Assembly: GCA_015660155.1 (NCBI GenBank)
Contig: DQLO01000046.1
Coordinates: forward strand, 1-12,011
Origin: Verrucomicrobiota bacterium
GTDB lineage: Bacteria > Verrucomicrobiota > Verrucomicrobiia > Limisphaerales > UBA1100
Length of the DNA stretch: 12,011 bases
Direction of reading: 5' to 3'
Made by a program: the position numbers and the translations under genes. Positions within the stretch are counted from its first letter, which is position 1; the number at the start of each line of letters is the position of its first letter. The notes beneath the pieces were generated by a model. That model saw only the letters and a list, made by a program, of their open reading frames with translations, did no database searches and was not told the DNA's origin. Shown here in pieces: positions 1 through 7,279 of the stretch.

Positions 1-357
1 GACACTATTATAGAGAGGGAAGCGTGGCGGAACGCATTCGCGGCCAGTCTTTCCGGCGCGCGGATTTTGGGCGCGGGCGAGGGGCGTTTATGGAACACGG
101 TGTCCGCATTGCTGCCGGGCGATTGCCGCGCGCGCTGGGTGGTGAAGCTCGACAAAGCGGGTTTCGCCGTCTCCACCGGCAGCGCCTGCGCCAGCGGCAA
201 GGAAGCGCCGAGCCATGTTTTGAAAGCGATGGGCGTGGCCGATGACGAAACCGACCGCGTGGTGCGCTTCAGCAGCGGCTGGGAAACGACGGCGGATGAC
301 TGGCGGGCGCTTTCAAAAAGTGTTGCCGAAGTCGCAGCAGAATTTGCCCGCGACTAA
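1..357 (+). CDS. Cysteine desulfurase (NifS/IscS type), C-terminal part, 5' end outside window
   Basis: The frame is open from base 1 to a TAA at 355-357, so only the last 118 residues are present and the start lies outside the window. The segment contains STGSACASGKEAPSHVL, the conserved active-site loop of group I cysteine desulfurases, in which the cysteine (codon 187-189) carries the persulfide. It is followed by a VVRFSSG strand matching the family's C-terminal IRFS-G signature. The family is PLP-dependent and cytoplasmic; it converts L-cysteine to L-alanine and passes sulfur to Fe-S cluster scaffolds or to tRNA thiolation. The PLP lysine would lie upstream of the window. The stop overlaps the stop of the convergent membrane-protein gene by 4 nt (354-357). 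I cannot tell IscS, NifS or another subtype apart from this fragment. Confidence 0.93.
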   Translation, partial: DTIIEREAWRNAFAASLSGARILGAGEGRLWNTVSALLPGDCRARWVVKLDKAGFAVSTGSACASGKEAPSHVLKAMGVADDETDRVVRFSSGWETTADDWRALSKSVAEVAAEFARD

Positions 358-926
358 TCGCCTTCTTTTTCCGGCGGCGCAATGGAGCCGCCGATGCCTT
401 CGCCAATTCCGCCGGGCGGGAGCATGGAGTTTGTGCCTCCTCCGGCGGGGATGCCGGGCACGGGCGAATCAAGCGGGGTGTCCGGATGAAACGGGTTAGG
501 TCGGGTAACCTGTTTTTGGCTGAACCACAAAATCACGCACGGCAGCAGCACCCCCAAGGCCAACGAAATATAAACAGGCCGTTTGTCTTTGGTGGTGCGG
601 ATGGCCAGCACGATGCCCAGCGCCATCGTGGCCACGGCGCCGATGACCATAATGTAAATCAGAAGTTTGAATGCCTGCGTGTTCGCTTCCCAATCGGTGA
701 GCGTGCGCGGTTGGTTTTCCGCCTCGATGTCCAGCGGCGCGGTGGTGCGCGGATATTCCTGCGCGGTGTGCACCCACCAGATTTTTTGCAGAAACGTCTG
801 CGCCTCGCCGTCATCCTTTTGCCGCGCGGGCTTCAGCACAAAATAAAATCCCGACAACAAATACAGCAACAACAGCGGCGTGAAAAAACAGCCGAGGAAC
901 AGGTGAATGCGGCGGATGAGCTTCAC
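354..926 (-). CDS. PepSY-TM-like small membrane protein
   Basis: 190 residues with a GTG start at 926, immediately after the TAG of the LysM gene (927-929). No in-frame ATG exists before the second membrane segment, so GTG is the only sensible start, and translation is probably coupled to the upstream gene. A GGGGA about 12 nt upstream is a poor ribosome site. The N-terminus (RRIHLFLG, then a hydrophobic run at residues 9-31) resembles the first helix of PepSY-associated membrane proteins. Two further hydrophobic segments lie at about 88-109 and 117-135. Between helices 1 and 2 is a polar loop of about 55 residues, and the last 45 residues are a Pro/Gly-rich tail. Related proteins sit in the inner membrane and some are linked to siderophore or metal reduction, but nothing here shows such a role. 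Function is unknown; the family call is tentative. Confidence 0.8.
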   Translation of the reverse strand: MKLIRRIHLFLGCFFTPLLLLYLLSGFYFVLKPARQKDDGEAQTFLQKIWWVHTAQEYPRTTAPLDIEAENQPRTLTDWEANTQAFKLLIYIMVIGAVATMALGIVLAIRTTKDKRPVYISLALGVLLPCVILWFSQKQVTRPNPFHPDTPLDSPVPGIPAGGGTNSMLPPGGIGEGIGGSIAPPEKEGD

Positions 927-1619
927 CTATTTAATTTCCCCGGGCAGCGGGATCTTGATTTTTTGGCCGACCAGCAAGCGGTTGGGGTTGAGGCCGGGGT
1001 TGGCCTTGAGAACCTGGCTTTGGGTCACGGTGCCGAGGCCCTCTTCTTTGTAGGCGCGATTGTAGGCGATGATGATCGTGCCCAGAAATTCGCCCGTCTC
1101 CACCTTGTGCGTGTTGAATTTGAAATTCTTCGCCACAACGCGCGCGGCTGGTTCCACGGGCGCGGCTTTTTGCTGGGCCACTTTTTGGATGAGCTTGCCA
1201 AGAGCGCCGAGGGCTTTTTGAACAATGGCGCGATCCTTGAGCCGGTTGGCATCCATTTCTTTCAACGCGACTTGCAGCGCCTTCACCTCGTCGGCCTTGG
1301 CAAAATTGCCGTCGAGCAGTCTGTTGAGTTTCCGGTTTTCATCCCGCAGATTATTGACTTGAGTTTTTAACTTATCGGTCTGCTGCTGTTGCACCGCGTG
1401 GGCGCCCTTGAGTTCATCAATCTCGCCGCGCAACCGCCGGAATTGCTCGGCATAAAAACGCGCTTGTGCACCGGTCGGCGCGGCGACGGGTGCGGGCTTG
1501 ATTTCCTGTGCCGGTTCTTTGGCGGGCGGTGCCGGAATGGGCGCGGGCGGGTCTTGGGCAAACGCAAAAACTGCAACGGTGCCCAGCATCAAAATGGAAA
1601 AACGTATATCACTCCTCAT
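927..1619 (-). CDS. Secreted coiled-coil protein with C-terminal LysM domain
   Basis: 230 residues, ATG at 1619. Residues 1-21 form a signal peptide (two Arg, then a hydrophobic core ending AFA before QDPP, a good signal peptidase I site). A Pro/Ala-rich linker runs to about residue 50. Residues about 54-140 are charged and heptad-like, with Gln- and Leu-rich stretches, and probably form a coiled coil. Residues about 171-224 are one LysM domain: a VETGEFLGTI opening and a clear SQVLKANPGLNPNRLLVGQKIKIP-type ending, with an extra loop between the two halves. LysM binds N-acetylglucosamine-containing glycans, so the protein is likely exported and held at peptidoglycan; no catalytic domain is visible. 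An AGGAG overlaps codons 2-3 rather than preceding the start. It is the first gene of a two-gene minus-strand unit with the membrane protein at 354-926. Confidence 0.88.
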   Translation of the reverse strand: MRSDIRFSILMLGTVAVFAFAQDPPAPIPAPPAKEPAQEIKPAPVAAPTGAQARFYAEQFRRLRGEIDELKGAHAVQQQQTDKLKTQVNNLRDENRKLNRLLDGNFAKADEVKALQVALKEMDANRLKDRAIVQKALGALGKLIQKVAQQKAAPVEPAARVVAKNFKFNTHKVETGEFLGTIIIAYNRAYKEEGLGTVTQSQVLKANPGLNPNRLLVGQKIKIPLPGEIK

Positions 1620-1718
1620 GGCGGCAAGGTAACGCCTCAGGGCCGATTATTCAAGCTCCAAGCGCGAGTTGGACGGTTTTGGTCTTGCGCCGCTTCATTG
1701 AATTTTTAAGCATCCCCG

Positions 1719-2573
1719 ATGACCGCCGCCGAGGCATTGCAAACCACCACCACCACGCTGGCCGCCGCGGGCGTGGACGCGCCGCGCGTGAATGCCGAGT
1801 GGCTGCTCGCCCACGTGCTGGGCTGCCCGCGGGCGGAGTTGGCGCTGCGTCACGCGGAAACACTCACCGACGCTCAGCAAGCCGAATGGGATTCGCTGAT
1901 CTCCCGCCGCGCCGAGCGCATTCCTTTGCAGCATCTTTTGGGCACGGCGGTTTTTTGTGGTTTGGAAATGGAGGTCAACTCTCACGTGCTGGTGCCGCGT
2001 CCGGAAACGGAATTGCTGGCCGAACAAGCGTGGGGGTTTGCTAGTGAATTGCCTTCGCCCACGGTTTTGGATTTCGGCACGGGCAGCGGGTGCCTCGCGA
2101 TTGTAGTCGCGGCGCATTGTCCCGGCACGCGGGTGATGGCGCTGGATGTTTCGCCGGAAGCGCTGGCGGTGGCGCGCGCGAATGCCGAGCGCCACGGTGT
2201 GGCGGCACACATTGAATTTCACGAAGGCGATGGCCGCGCGGGATTGCCCGGCAAGGAGGCGTTCGATTTGGTGTTGTCCAATCCGCCCTACATTCCCACC
2301 GGCGATTTGCCCGCGCTGCAAACGGAAGTGCGCGAGCACGACCCCGCGCTGGCGCTGGATGGCGGCGCGGATGGCTTGGAGTTTTACCGCGCCCTCGCGA
2401 AGCTGGCCTTGCCGCGCCTAAAACCAACCGGACGGCTGATGCTCGAGGTGGGCGACGGCCAAGCCGAGGCGGTGGCCGCGTTACTCGCCGAGGCCGGCTG
2501 GGGCGAATGCGAATTGCTGCCCGACCTGAATAACGTTTTGCGGATCGTGATTGCTTCCCCCGCCAATCCGTGA
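1719..2573 (+). CDS. prmC: Peptide chain release factor N5-glutamine methyltransferase PrmC (HemK)
   Basis: 284 residues, close to the usual 275-290. PrmC uses S-adenosylmethionine to methylate the glutamine of the GGQ motif in release factors RF1 and RF2, which speeds peptide release at stop codons; it acts in the cytoplasm. An N-terminal helical domain (about 1-85) is followed by the conserved VPRPETELL segment, the SAM-binding loop GTGSGC at residues 120-125 and the signature NPPYIP, with Asn188-Pro-Pro-Tyr191 contacting the substrate glutamine. An in-frame TAA at 1707-1709 leaves this ATG as the only start; there is no Shine-Dalgarno sequence. Its usual partner prfA is not adjacent; upstream is the divergent LysM gene. 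murA follows 28 nt downstream on the same strand, so the two are probably co-transcribed. Confidence 0.96.
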   Translation: MTAAEALQTTTTTLAAAGVDAPRVNAEWLLAHVLGCPRAELALRHAETLTDAQQAEWDSLISRRAERIPLQHLLGTAVFCGLEMEVNSHVLVPRPETELLAEQAWGFASELPSPTVLDFGTGSGCLAIVVAAHCPGTRVMALDVSPEALAVARANAERHGVAAHIEFHEGDGRAGLPGKEAFDLVLSNPPYIPTGDLPALQTEVREHDPALALDGGADGLEFYRALAKLALPRLKPTGRLMLEVGDGQAEAVAALLAEAGWGECELLPDLNNVLRIVIASPANP

Positions 2574-2584
2574 ACAATGCGCGC

Positions 2585-2590
2585 AAGGAG
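2585..2590 (+). promoter_or_regulatory. Shine-Dalgarno site of murA
   Basis: AAGGAG lies 11 nt before the ATG at 2602. This decides the start: an in-frame ATG at 2551 would add 17 residues that do not resemble MurA and would overlap the end of prmC, whereas 2602 gives a 418-residue protein that begins as MurA normally does. Confidence 0.75.
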
Positions 2591-2601
2591 TTTCCCCCCG
2601 A

Positions 2602-3858
2602 ATGGATAGTTTAGAAATCAAAGGAGGCGCCCCGCTGCATGGCGAGGTGGAAATCAGCGGTGCAAAAAACGCCGTGTTGCCGATTCTTGCCGCCACGCTA
2701 CTCACGCGTGAACCGTGCGTCATTCATCGCGTGCCGGATTTGGCCGACGTGAAAACGATGTGCCAGATTTTGGAAAGCCTCGGCGCAAAAACCAAAATCG
2801 ATGACGACACCGTCACCGTGCGTGCAGAGAAAGTCCGGGACTTTGTGGATTACGAGTTGGTGCGAAAAATGCGCGGCTCCATTTGTGTGCTCGGCCCACT
2901 ACTCGCGCGTTTGAAAAAAGCCACCGTGTCAATGCCCGGCGGCTGCGCGATTGGCACGCGGCCAGTGGATTTGCATCGCAAAGCGATGGAAGCGCTCGGT
3001 GCAAAGGTGAAAATTGAAAAGGGCTACATCATCGCCAAAGCCCGCAAACTTGTGGGCGGCGAAATGTTCCTCGGCGGTCGCGCGGGGCCCACGGTGCTCG
3101 GCACCGCCAACGCCATGATGGCCGCCACTTTGGCCGAGGGCATCACCGTTATCGAACACGCCGCGTGCGAGCCGGAGGTGGTGGACCTCGGCAAATTTCT
3201 CAACAGCATCGGCGCGCAAATCCAAGGGCTCGGCTCACCGACGCTCACCATCTCCGGCGTCAAAGAACTCGGCGGCGCGGAGCACGAAGTCATCCCCGAC
3301 CGCATTGAGGCCGCCACTTACGCCATCGCCGGCGTGGCCACCAAAGGCGAAGTGACCCTCAAAGGCGCGCGGCCCGATCACATGAAAGCCGTGATCGAAA
3401 AACTCCGCGAGTGCGGCGTGAAGGTCGAGCAGTCCAAAGGCAAACTCACCTTCAAGTGCGGTCGCGGTTTGAAAAGTGTGCATATCACCACCCTGCCCCA
3501 TCCTGGTTTCCCGACTGATGTGCAGGCGCAGATGATGGCCTTCATGACACAAACCCCCGGCATCAGCGTCATCACCGAGCGAATTTTCGAAAGCCGCTTT
3601 ATGCACGTGCAGGAATTGGAACGGCTCGGCGCGGAGATTTCCATCGAAGGCCCCAGCGCCATTGTGCATGGAGTGCAAAAGCTTTCCGGCGCAGCAATCA
3701 TGGCCACTGACTTACGCGCCAGCGCCGCCCTCGTCATCGCCGGCATGGTGGCCAAGGGCACCACGCGCATCAACCGCATTTACCACCTCGATCGCGGCTA
3801 CGAGCGCATGGACGCCAAGCTCAAAAAACTCGGCGGCAAAGTGCGCCGGGTTTCTTAA
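2602..3858 (+). CDS. murA: UDP-N-acetylglucosamine 1-carboxyvinyltransferase MurA
   Basis: 418 residues, the normal family length. MurA transfers enolpyruvate from PEP to the 3'-OH of UDP-GlcNAc, the first committed step of peptidoglycan synthesis in the cytoplasm. It has the two-domain inside-out alpha/beta EPSP-synthase fold. Visible residues include Lys22-Asn23 in SGAKNAVLP, which bind substrate, and the catalytic loop PGGCAIGTRPVDLH with Cys115 at exactly the E. coli position. Cys115 is the residue alkylated by fosfomycin, so the enzyme is predicted to be sensitive, unlike Chlamydia MurA, which carries Asp there. The C-terminal part holds the HPGFPTDVQAQMMAFM and DLRASAALVIAGMVAKG segments typical of the family. 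It probably forms an operon with prmC upstream; a small zinc-ribbon gene follows after 55 nt. Confidence 0.97.
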   Translation: MDSLEIKGGAPLHGEVEISGAKNAVLPILAATLLTREPCVIHRVPDLADVKTMCQILESLGAKTKIDDDTVTVRAEKVRDFVDYELVRKMRGSICVLGPLLARLKKATVSMPGGCAIGTRPVDLHRKAMEALGAKVKIEKGYIIAKARKLVGGEMFLGGRAGPTVLGTANAMMAATLAEGITVIEHAACEPEVVDLGKFLNSIGAQIQGLGSPTLTISGVKELGGAEHEVIPDRIEAATYAIAGVATKGEVTLKGARPDHMKAVIEKLRECGVKVEQSKGKLTFKCGRGLKSVHITTLPHPGFPTDVQAQMMAFMTQTPGISVITERIFESRFMHVQELERLGAEISIEGPSAIVHGVQKLSGAAIMATDLRASAALVIAGMVAKGTTRINRIYHLDRGYERMDAKLKKLGGKVRRVS

Positions 3859-3913
3859 AGGCTGGCCTCGGGCGAGTGTGTGCCGTACGCTGACGAAGCG
3901 TGATCGGCTGATT

Positions 3914-4528
3914 ATGAAACACGAAAACCCTAGCTTCGCCAACGGCATGTTCAAGTTCAACTGCCCCCATTGCAAGGGCGAGATTGAAATCAACGCCGAA
4001 GTACTTTCGCAGGTGAACACAGAGTACGCTGGCAAATACCCCTGCCCGCTCGACGGTTGCGTAAAGGAGATTGAGTTTCCCACCACCGCCGAGGCCGAGG
4101 CGTTGCAGGCCACCGCGAGTGCACTCGCTGCACCGCCGGTGGGGGGTGCAGCGCCCGCACCGGCGCCACCACCTCAAGGGAATCCCGCCGCGACACCCAC
4201 GGCTGCGCCAACCGGCAGCGCCGCCGCGCCGCCGTCCCAACCCGCCGTTACGCCGCCGGAAATTGTGCCGGGTTTTCATGGCAGCAAAATGGCGTCGCTC
4301 GAGCGCGAGGCAGTATCTGTTCATCGGCTGTGCGTGAAAACAATTTTGCACGGCGATTGTGTGAAGGACAAAAAAGACACCTTCGACGAAACTGTTTCAA
4401 AATTTCTCAGTGACCTCGAGGAAGGCAACCTCATTGGCGTCCATCCCGTGCAATACACGGCCGATGAAAAGAAGGGCACGGACTTTGGGGTGTTGGTGGT
4501 GTACCGAACCACGCCGGAGGAGGAATAG
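3914..4528 (+). CDS. Zinc-ribbon protein with Ala/Pro-rich linker, function unknown
   Basis: 204 residues, ATG at 3914; no Shine-Dalgarno is evident. The protein has three parts. Residues 12-55 hold Cys17, Cys20, Cys44 and Cys49 (CPHC, 23 residues, CPLDGC), a likely structural zinc ribbon. Residues about 60-117 are a low-complexity Ala/Pro/Thr-rich linker, probably disordered. Residues about 118-204 form a compact C-terminal domain with a helix (REAVSVHRL), a segment rich in Lys and Asp, and two beta-strand-like stretches (LIGVHPVQY and FGVLVVYRT). The strand pattern before a basic end loosely recalls DUF4177-type small domains, but I would not assign it. There are no membrane segments or signal peptide, so it is probably cytoplasmic. 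It sits 55 nt after murA on the same strand and ends 15 nt before the convergent mutS stop. I do not recognise a named family. Confidence 0.8.
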   Translation: MKHENPSFANGMFKFNCPHCKGEIEINAEVLSQVNTEYAGKYPCPLDGCVKEIEFPTTAEAEALQATASALAAPPVGGAAPAPAPPPQGNPAATPTAAPTGSAAAPPSQPAVTPPEIVPGFHGSKMASLEREAVSVHRLCVKTILHGDCVKDKKDTFDETVSKFLSDLEEGNLIGVHPVQYTADEKKGTDFGVLVVYRTTPEEE

Positions 4529-4543
4529 GGCTTCGCCTTTTTA

Positions 4544-7090
4544 CTATTTCGGATCAAACAAATCCAACTGCGGTGACGGCGTGAGGTCGCGCAGTTTTTT
4601 TCGCTCGGCTTTGGGATTGGTCGTTCCCTTGGTTCCGCCGGCGGCGGTGAGATCGGTTTCTTCCAGGTTTGCAAGAATCTCCTTGGCGCGGGCGAGTACC
4701 GGCTGGGGCACGCCGGCGAGGCGCGCGACTTGGATGCCGTAGCTTTGATCCGCCGCGCCGTCGACGATTTGCCGCAGGAAGACCACTTGCTCGTTATATT
4801 CTTTTACCGCCACGTTGAGGTTGAAGACGCGCGGCAGGCGTTGTGCCAGCTCGGTCAGTTCGTGATAGTGCGTGGCGAAGAGCGTCTTCGCACCGAGCTG
4901 TTGATGGAGATGCTCTACGATGGACCACGCGAGGCTGAGGCCATCAAAGGTGCTGGTGCCACGGCCAATCTCGTCGAGGATCACAAGACTGCGATTCGTG
5001 GCGTGATGCAATATGTTGGCGGTCTCGCTCATCTCCACCATAAAAGTGGACTGCCCGCGCGCGAGATTATCACTCGCGCCGATGCGCGTGAAGATGCGAT
5101 CCAGCAAATCCACCCGCGCCGCCGCCGCCGGCACAAAGCTGCCCGTATGCGCCAACAGCGCGATCAGCGCCACTTGCCTTATATAAGTGCTCTTGCCCGC
5201 CATATTGGGCCCGGTGATGAGCGCGATCTGTTTTTCGCCGCCTAAACCAGTGTGATTGGGCACAAACCGCTCATCCAAAAGCGTTTGCTCCAGCACCGGA
5301 TGCCGCCCCTCGCGGAGTTTCAGCACCCCTTCGCTGCCCACGTGCGGGCGGCAATAGCCGTGTAAACGCGCCGTTTCGGCAAAACCGGCCAGCACATCCA
5401 ACTGCGCCAGCGCGGCGGCGGCGGTTTGGATGGCGCGCAAATGCTCCAGCACCGCCTCGCGCACTTGGAGGTACAGCTCGTACTCAAGCTTTTCGCTGCG
5501 TTCCTGCGCGCCGAGCACTTTATCCTCCATCTGCTTCAGCTCATCGGTGATGTAACGCTCGGCGTTGGAGACGGTTTGCTTGCGCACATAATGCGCGGGC
5601 ACTTTGGCAAGATGCGTTTTGGTGATCTCGATGAAGTAGCCGAACACATTATTGAAACGCACTTTGAGCGACGGGATGCCGGTGTTTTCGATTTCGCGCT
5701 TTTGCATTTGCGCGATCCATTCCTTGCCTTCGCTCGCGCCGCCGCGCAGTTCGTCCAACTCCGCGCTAAACTTTTCGCGTATGATGCCACCTTCGCGCAA
5801 AGCCAGCGGCGGCTCATCCACAATCGCGCGCGCGATGAGCGCCACCACTTCCGGCAGCTCCTTCAACTGCGCGGCCAGTTGCGTGAGCAACGGCACATCC
5901 TCCGCGTCGTGCAATTCCAATTCGCCCGCTTCGCCGTGCGCTTCGTCAATGAGCGAACGCAAGCCGGGAAATTGTTCAATCGCAAAACGCAGGTTCAACA
6001 AATCGCGCCCATTGCCGGTGCCGACCGACAGCCGAGTGAGCGTGCGCTCCAAGTCGCGCACCTCGCGCAAGCGATTGCGGAGCAGCTCCAAGCGCGGGCC
6101 GTCTTCGACCCACGTTTGCACCGCGAGCTGGCGCGCGTGAATGGCGGCCGCGTTGGCAAGCGGTTGCGTAAGCCAATCGCGCAATCGCCGTGCGCCCATC
6201 GGCGTCACGGTTTGGTTTACCGCGTGATAAAGGCACGCGGCATTCGGCGCGTCGCGCGTGAGCGGTTCGAGGATTTCCAGGTTGCGCAGCGTGGTGGAAT
6301 CGAGCGTGAGAAAGTCGTGGCCTTCGTAAAAATTTAACTGCCGCAAATGTGCTACATCGCGGCGCAGTGTGTTCACCAAATAATGCAACGCGCCACCGGC
6401 AGCGCCCGTGGCGGCGGGCCGATTTTTGAGGCCGAATCCATCGAGCGATTGCACGCCAAAATGATCGCGCAAAGTGTACCCCGCCGAGTCGCTGGCGAAG
6501 ACCCAGCCCTCGTGTTCATTGATCACTGCGCGGCTGCCGGCGATGGCCGCGACGAGGCTCGAATCGCCCGTAGGATGCACAATTTCCGAGGGTTTCAGGC
6601 GTTCCAGCTCCGCTTGCAACGCGGCGGTGTCGGCCATTTCCGTGGCTTTGAAATCGCCTGTGGTGAGGTCAATGACCGCCAGCCCGAACGCTTTGCCCTC
6701 ACGACTGAGCGCGGCGAGAAAGTTGTTCCGCTCGGCCGTGAGCATCTTCTCATCGAAGTGCGTGCCGGGGCTGAGAATTTGTGTCACCTCGCGCTTCACC
6801 AGTTTGCCCGGAACGGCCTCTTCGATTTGTTCGCACATGGCCACCATGCGACCGGCGGCGAGCAGCTTGCCGATGTAATTATCCGCCGCGTGATGGGGGA
6901 GGCCACACATCGGCGTGGCGCCGCGTTGGGTGAGCGTGATGTTCAAAATCTCCGCGCACACTTTCGCGTCGTCAAAAAACATTTCGTAAAAATCGCCGAG
7001 CCGAAACAACAACACCGCGCCCTCGGGCAGATCGCTTTTCAAGCGATGGTACTGCGCCATCATCGGCGTCTGTTTTGTCTTCGCAGCCAT
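4544..7090 (-). CDS. mutS: DNA mismatch repair protein MutS
   Basis: 848 residues, against about 853 in E. coli, so full length. MutS recognises mismatches and small loops as a clamp-like dimer and, on ATP binding, recruits MutL. The N-terminal mismatch-reading motif is present as Phe34-Tyr-Glu36 in GDFYEMF. Connector, lever and clamp domains fill about 130-570. The ABC ATPase carries Walker A GPNMAGKST at 627-635, the ASDNLARGQSTF segment at 672-683, Walker B LVILDE at 702-707 (Asp706, Glu707) with RGTSTFDG, and FATHYHEL. The extreme C-terminus has QLDLF at 841-845, a good match to a beta-clamp-binding pentapeptide. The ATG at 7090 fits the family N-terminus (MMAQYHRLK follows); no Shine-Dalgarno is visible. 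No mutL is in the window. It is divergent from the lysine-rich gene and convergent with the zinc-ribbon gene. Confidence 0.98.
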   Translation of the reverse strand: MAAKTKQTPMMAQYHRLKSDLPEGAVLLFRLGDFYEMFFDDAKVCAEILNITLTQRGATPMCGLPHHAADNYIGKLLAAGRMVAMCEQIEEAVPGKLVKREVTQILSPGTHFDEKMLTAERNNFLAALSREGKAFGLAVIDLTTGDFKATEMADTAALQAELERLKPSEIVHPTGDSSLVAAIAGSRAVINEHEGWVFASDSAGYTLRDHFGVQSLDGFGLKNRPAATGAAGGALHYLVNTLRRDVAHLRQLNFYEGHDFLTLDSTTLRNLEILEPLTRDAPNAACLYHAVNQTVTPMGARRLRDWLTQPLANAAAIHARQLAVQTWVEDGPRLELLRNRLREVRDLERTLTRLSVGTGNGRDLLNLRFAIEQFPGLRSLIDEAHGEAGELELHDAEDVPLLTQLAAQLKELPEVVALIARAIVDEPPLALREGGIIREKFSAELDELRGGASEGKEWIAQMQKREIENTGIPSLKVRFNNVFGYFIEITKTHLAKVPAHYVRKQTVSNAERYITDELKQMEDKVLGAQERSEKLEYELYLQVREAVLEHLRAIQTAAAALAQLDVLAGFAETARLHGYCRPHVGSEGVLKLREGRHPVLEQTLLDERFVPNHTGLGGEKQIALITGPNMAGKSTYIRQVALIALLAHTGSFVPAAAARVDLLDRIFTRIGASDNLARGQSTFMVEMSETANILHHATNRSLVILDEIGRGTSTFDGLSLAWSIVEHLHQQLGAKTLFATHYHELTELAQRLPRVFNLNVAVKEYNEQVVFLRQIVDGAADQSYGIQVARLAGVPQPVLARAKEILANLEETDLTAAGGTKGTTNPKAERKKLRDLTPSPQLDLFDPK

Positions 7091-7169
7091 CGCGCTGACG
7101 CTACCGGAAAAAAAAATTTAGGCGAAGGGAAATTTTTTAGCGCGCGCGCGGTGCGTAACGTGTGAATAC

Positions 7170-7191
7170 TTTTTTCAATTCGTTGAAAAAA
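7170..7191. repeat. Perfect 9-bp inverted repeat with TTCG spacer
   Basis: TTTTTTCAA at 7170-7178 and TTGAAAAAA at 7183-7191 are perfect reverse complements separated by TTCG. The dyad lies about 80 nt upstream of mutS and about 90 nt upstream of the lysine-rich gene. It lacks a following T-run and GC-rich stem, so it is a poor terminator; a protein-binding operator or an RNA hairpin with a TTCG loop is more likely. What binds it, if anything, is unknown. Confidence 0.55.
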
Positions 7192-7267
7192 ATGCTATGC
7201 AAACAGGGTGAAACTGTTGTATACAAAAAACCGAATCGCTTGCGGTTCCCTACAATAACCAATGAAG

Positions 7268-7274
7268 AAGGAGG
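7268..7274 (+). promoter_or_regulatory. Strong Shine-Dalgarno site of the lysine-rich gene
   Basis: AAGGAGG, the best ribosome site in the window, ends 5 nt before the ATG at 7280. It falls inside any product begun at the upstream in-frame ATG at 7262, so 7280 is the real start. It implies high translation. Confidence 0.85.
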
Positions 7275-7279
7275 ACTTC

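Larger units (their letters stand above)
7091..7279. promoter_or_regulatory. Divergent intergenic region between mutS and the lysine-rich gene
   Basis: 189 nt with a composition unlike the flanking genes. From left to right it has A9 and T6 tracts, an alternating GC run at 7140-7150, a perfect A/T-rich dyad (7170-7191), a 10-bp palindrome TTGTATACAA at 7217-7226, and a small potential hairpin AACCG/CGGTT (7229-7233 with 7243-7247). It must hold promoters for both genes. A possible -10 for the plus-strand gene is TATACA at 7220-7225, but its -35 is poor, and TACAAT at 7251-7256 has no partner at normal spacing. I therefore do not fix a promoter. Confidence 0.5.

Noticed and set aside
486..1370. 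294-residue plus-strand open frame opposite the LysM and membrane-protein genes
   Set aside because: It mirrors GC-rich genes with clear signal peptide, LysM and membrane features on the other strand; its translation is Arg/His/Gln-rich with no recognisable domain.
1620..1718. Promoter boxes in the divergent LysM/prmC spacer
   Set aside because: TTGGAC and AATAAT-like pieces exist, but none pair at 16-18 nt with a partner of at least four matches.
4527..4542. Small hairpin AGGGC-TTC-GCCTT followed by T after the zinc-ribbon gene
   Set aside because: Stem of five pairs including a G-T pair, with only three strong GC pairs, and it overlaps the stop codon; too weak to call a terminator, though it may slow polymerase between the convergent genes.
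5426..6337. 303-residue plus-strand open frame inside mutS
   Set aside because: Antisense to a full-length MutS with every motif intact; low-complexity Arg/Gln/Ala product, typical of a shadow frame in GC-rich DNA.
7140..7150. Alternating GC run, possible Z-DNA former
   Set aside because: Only 11 nt; runs of this length occur by chance in GC-rich DNA.
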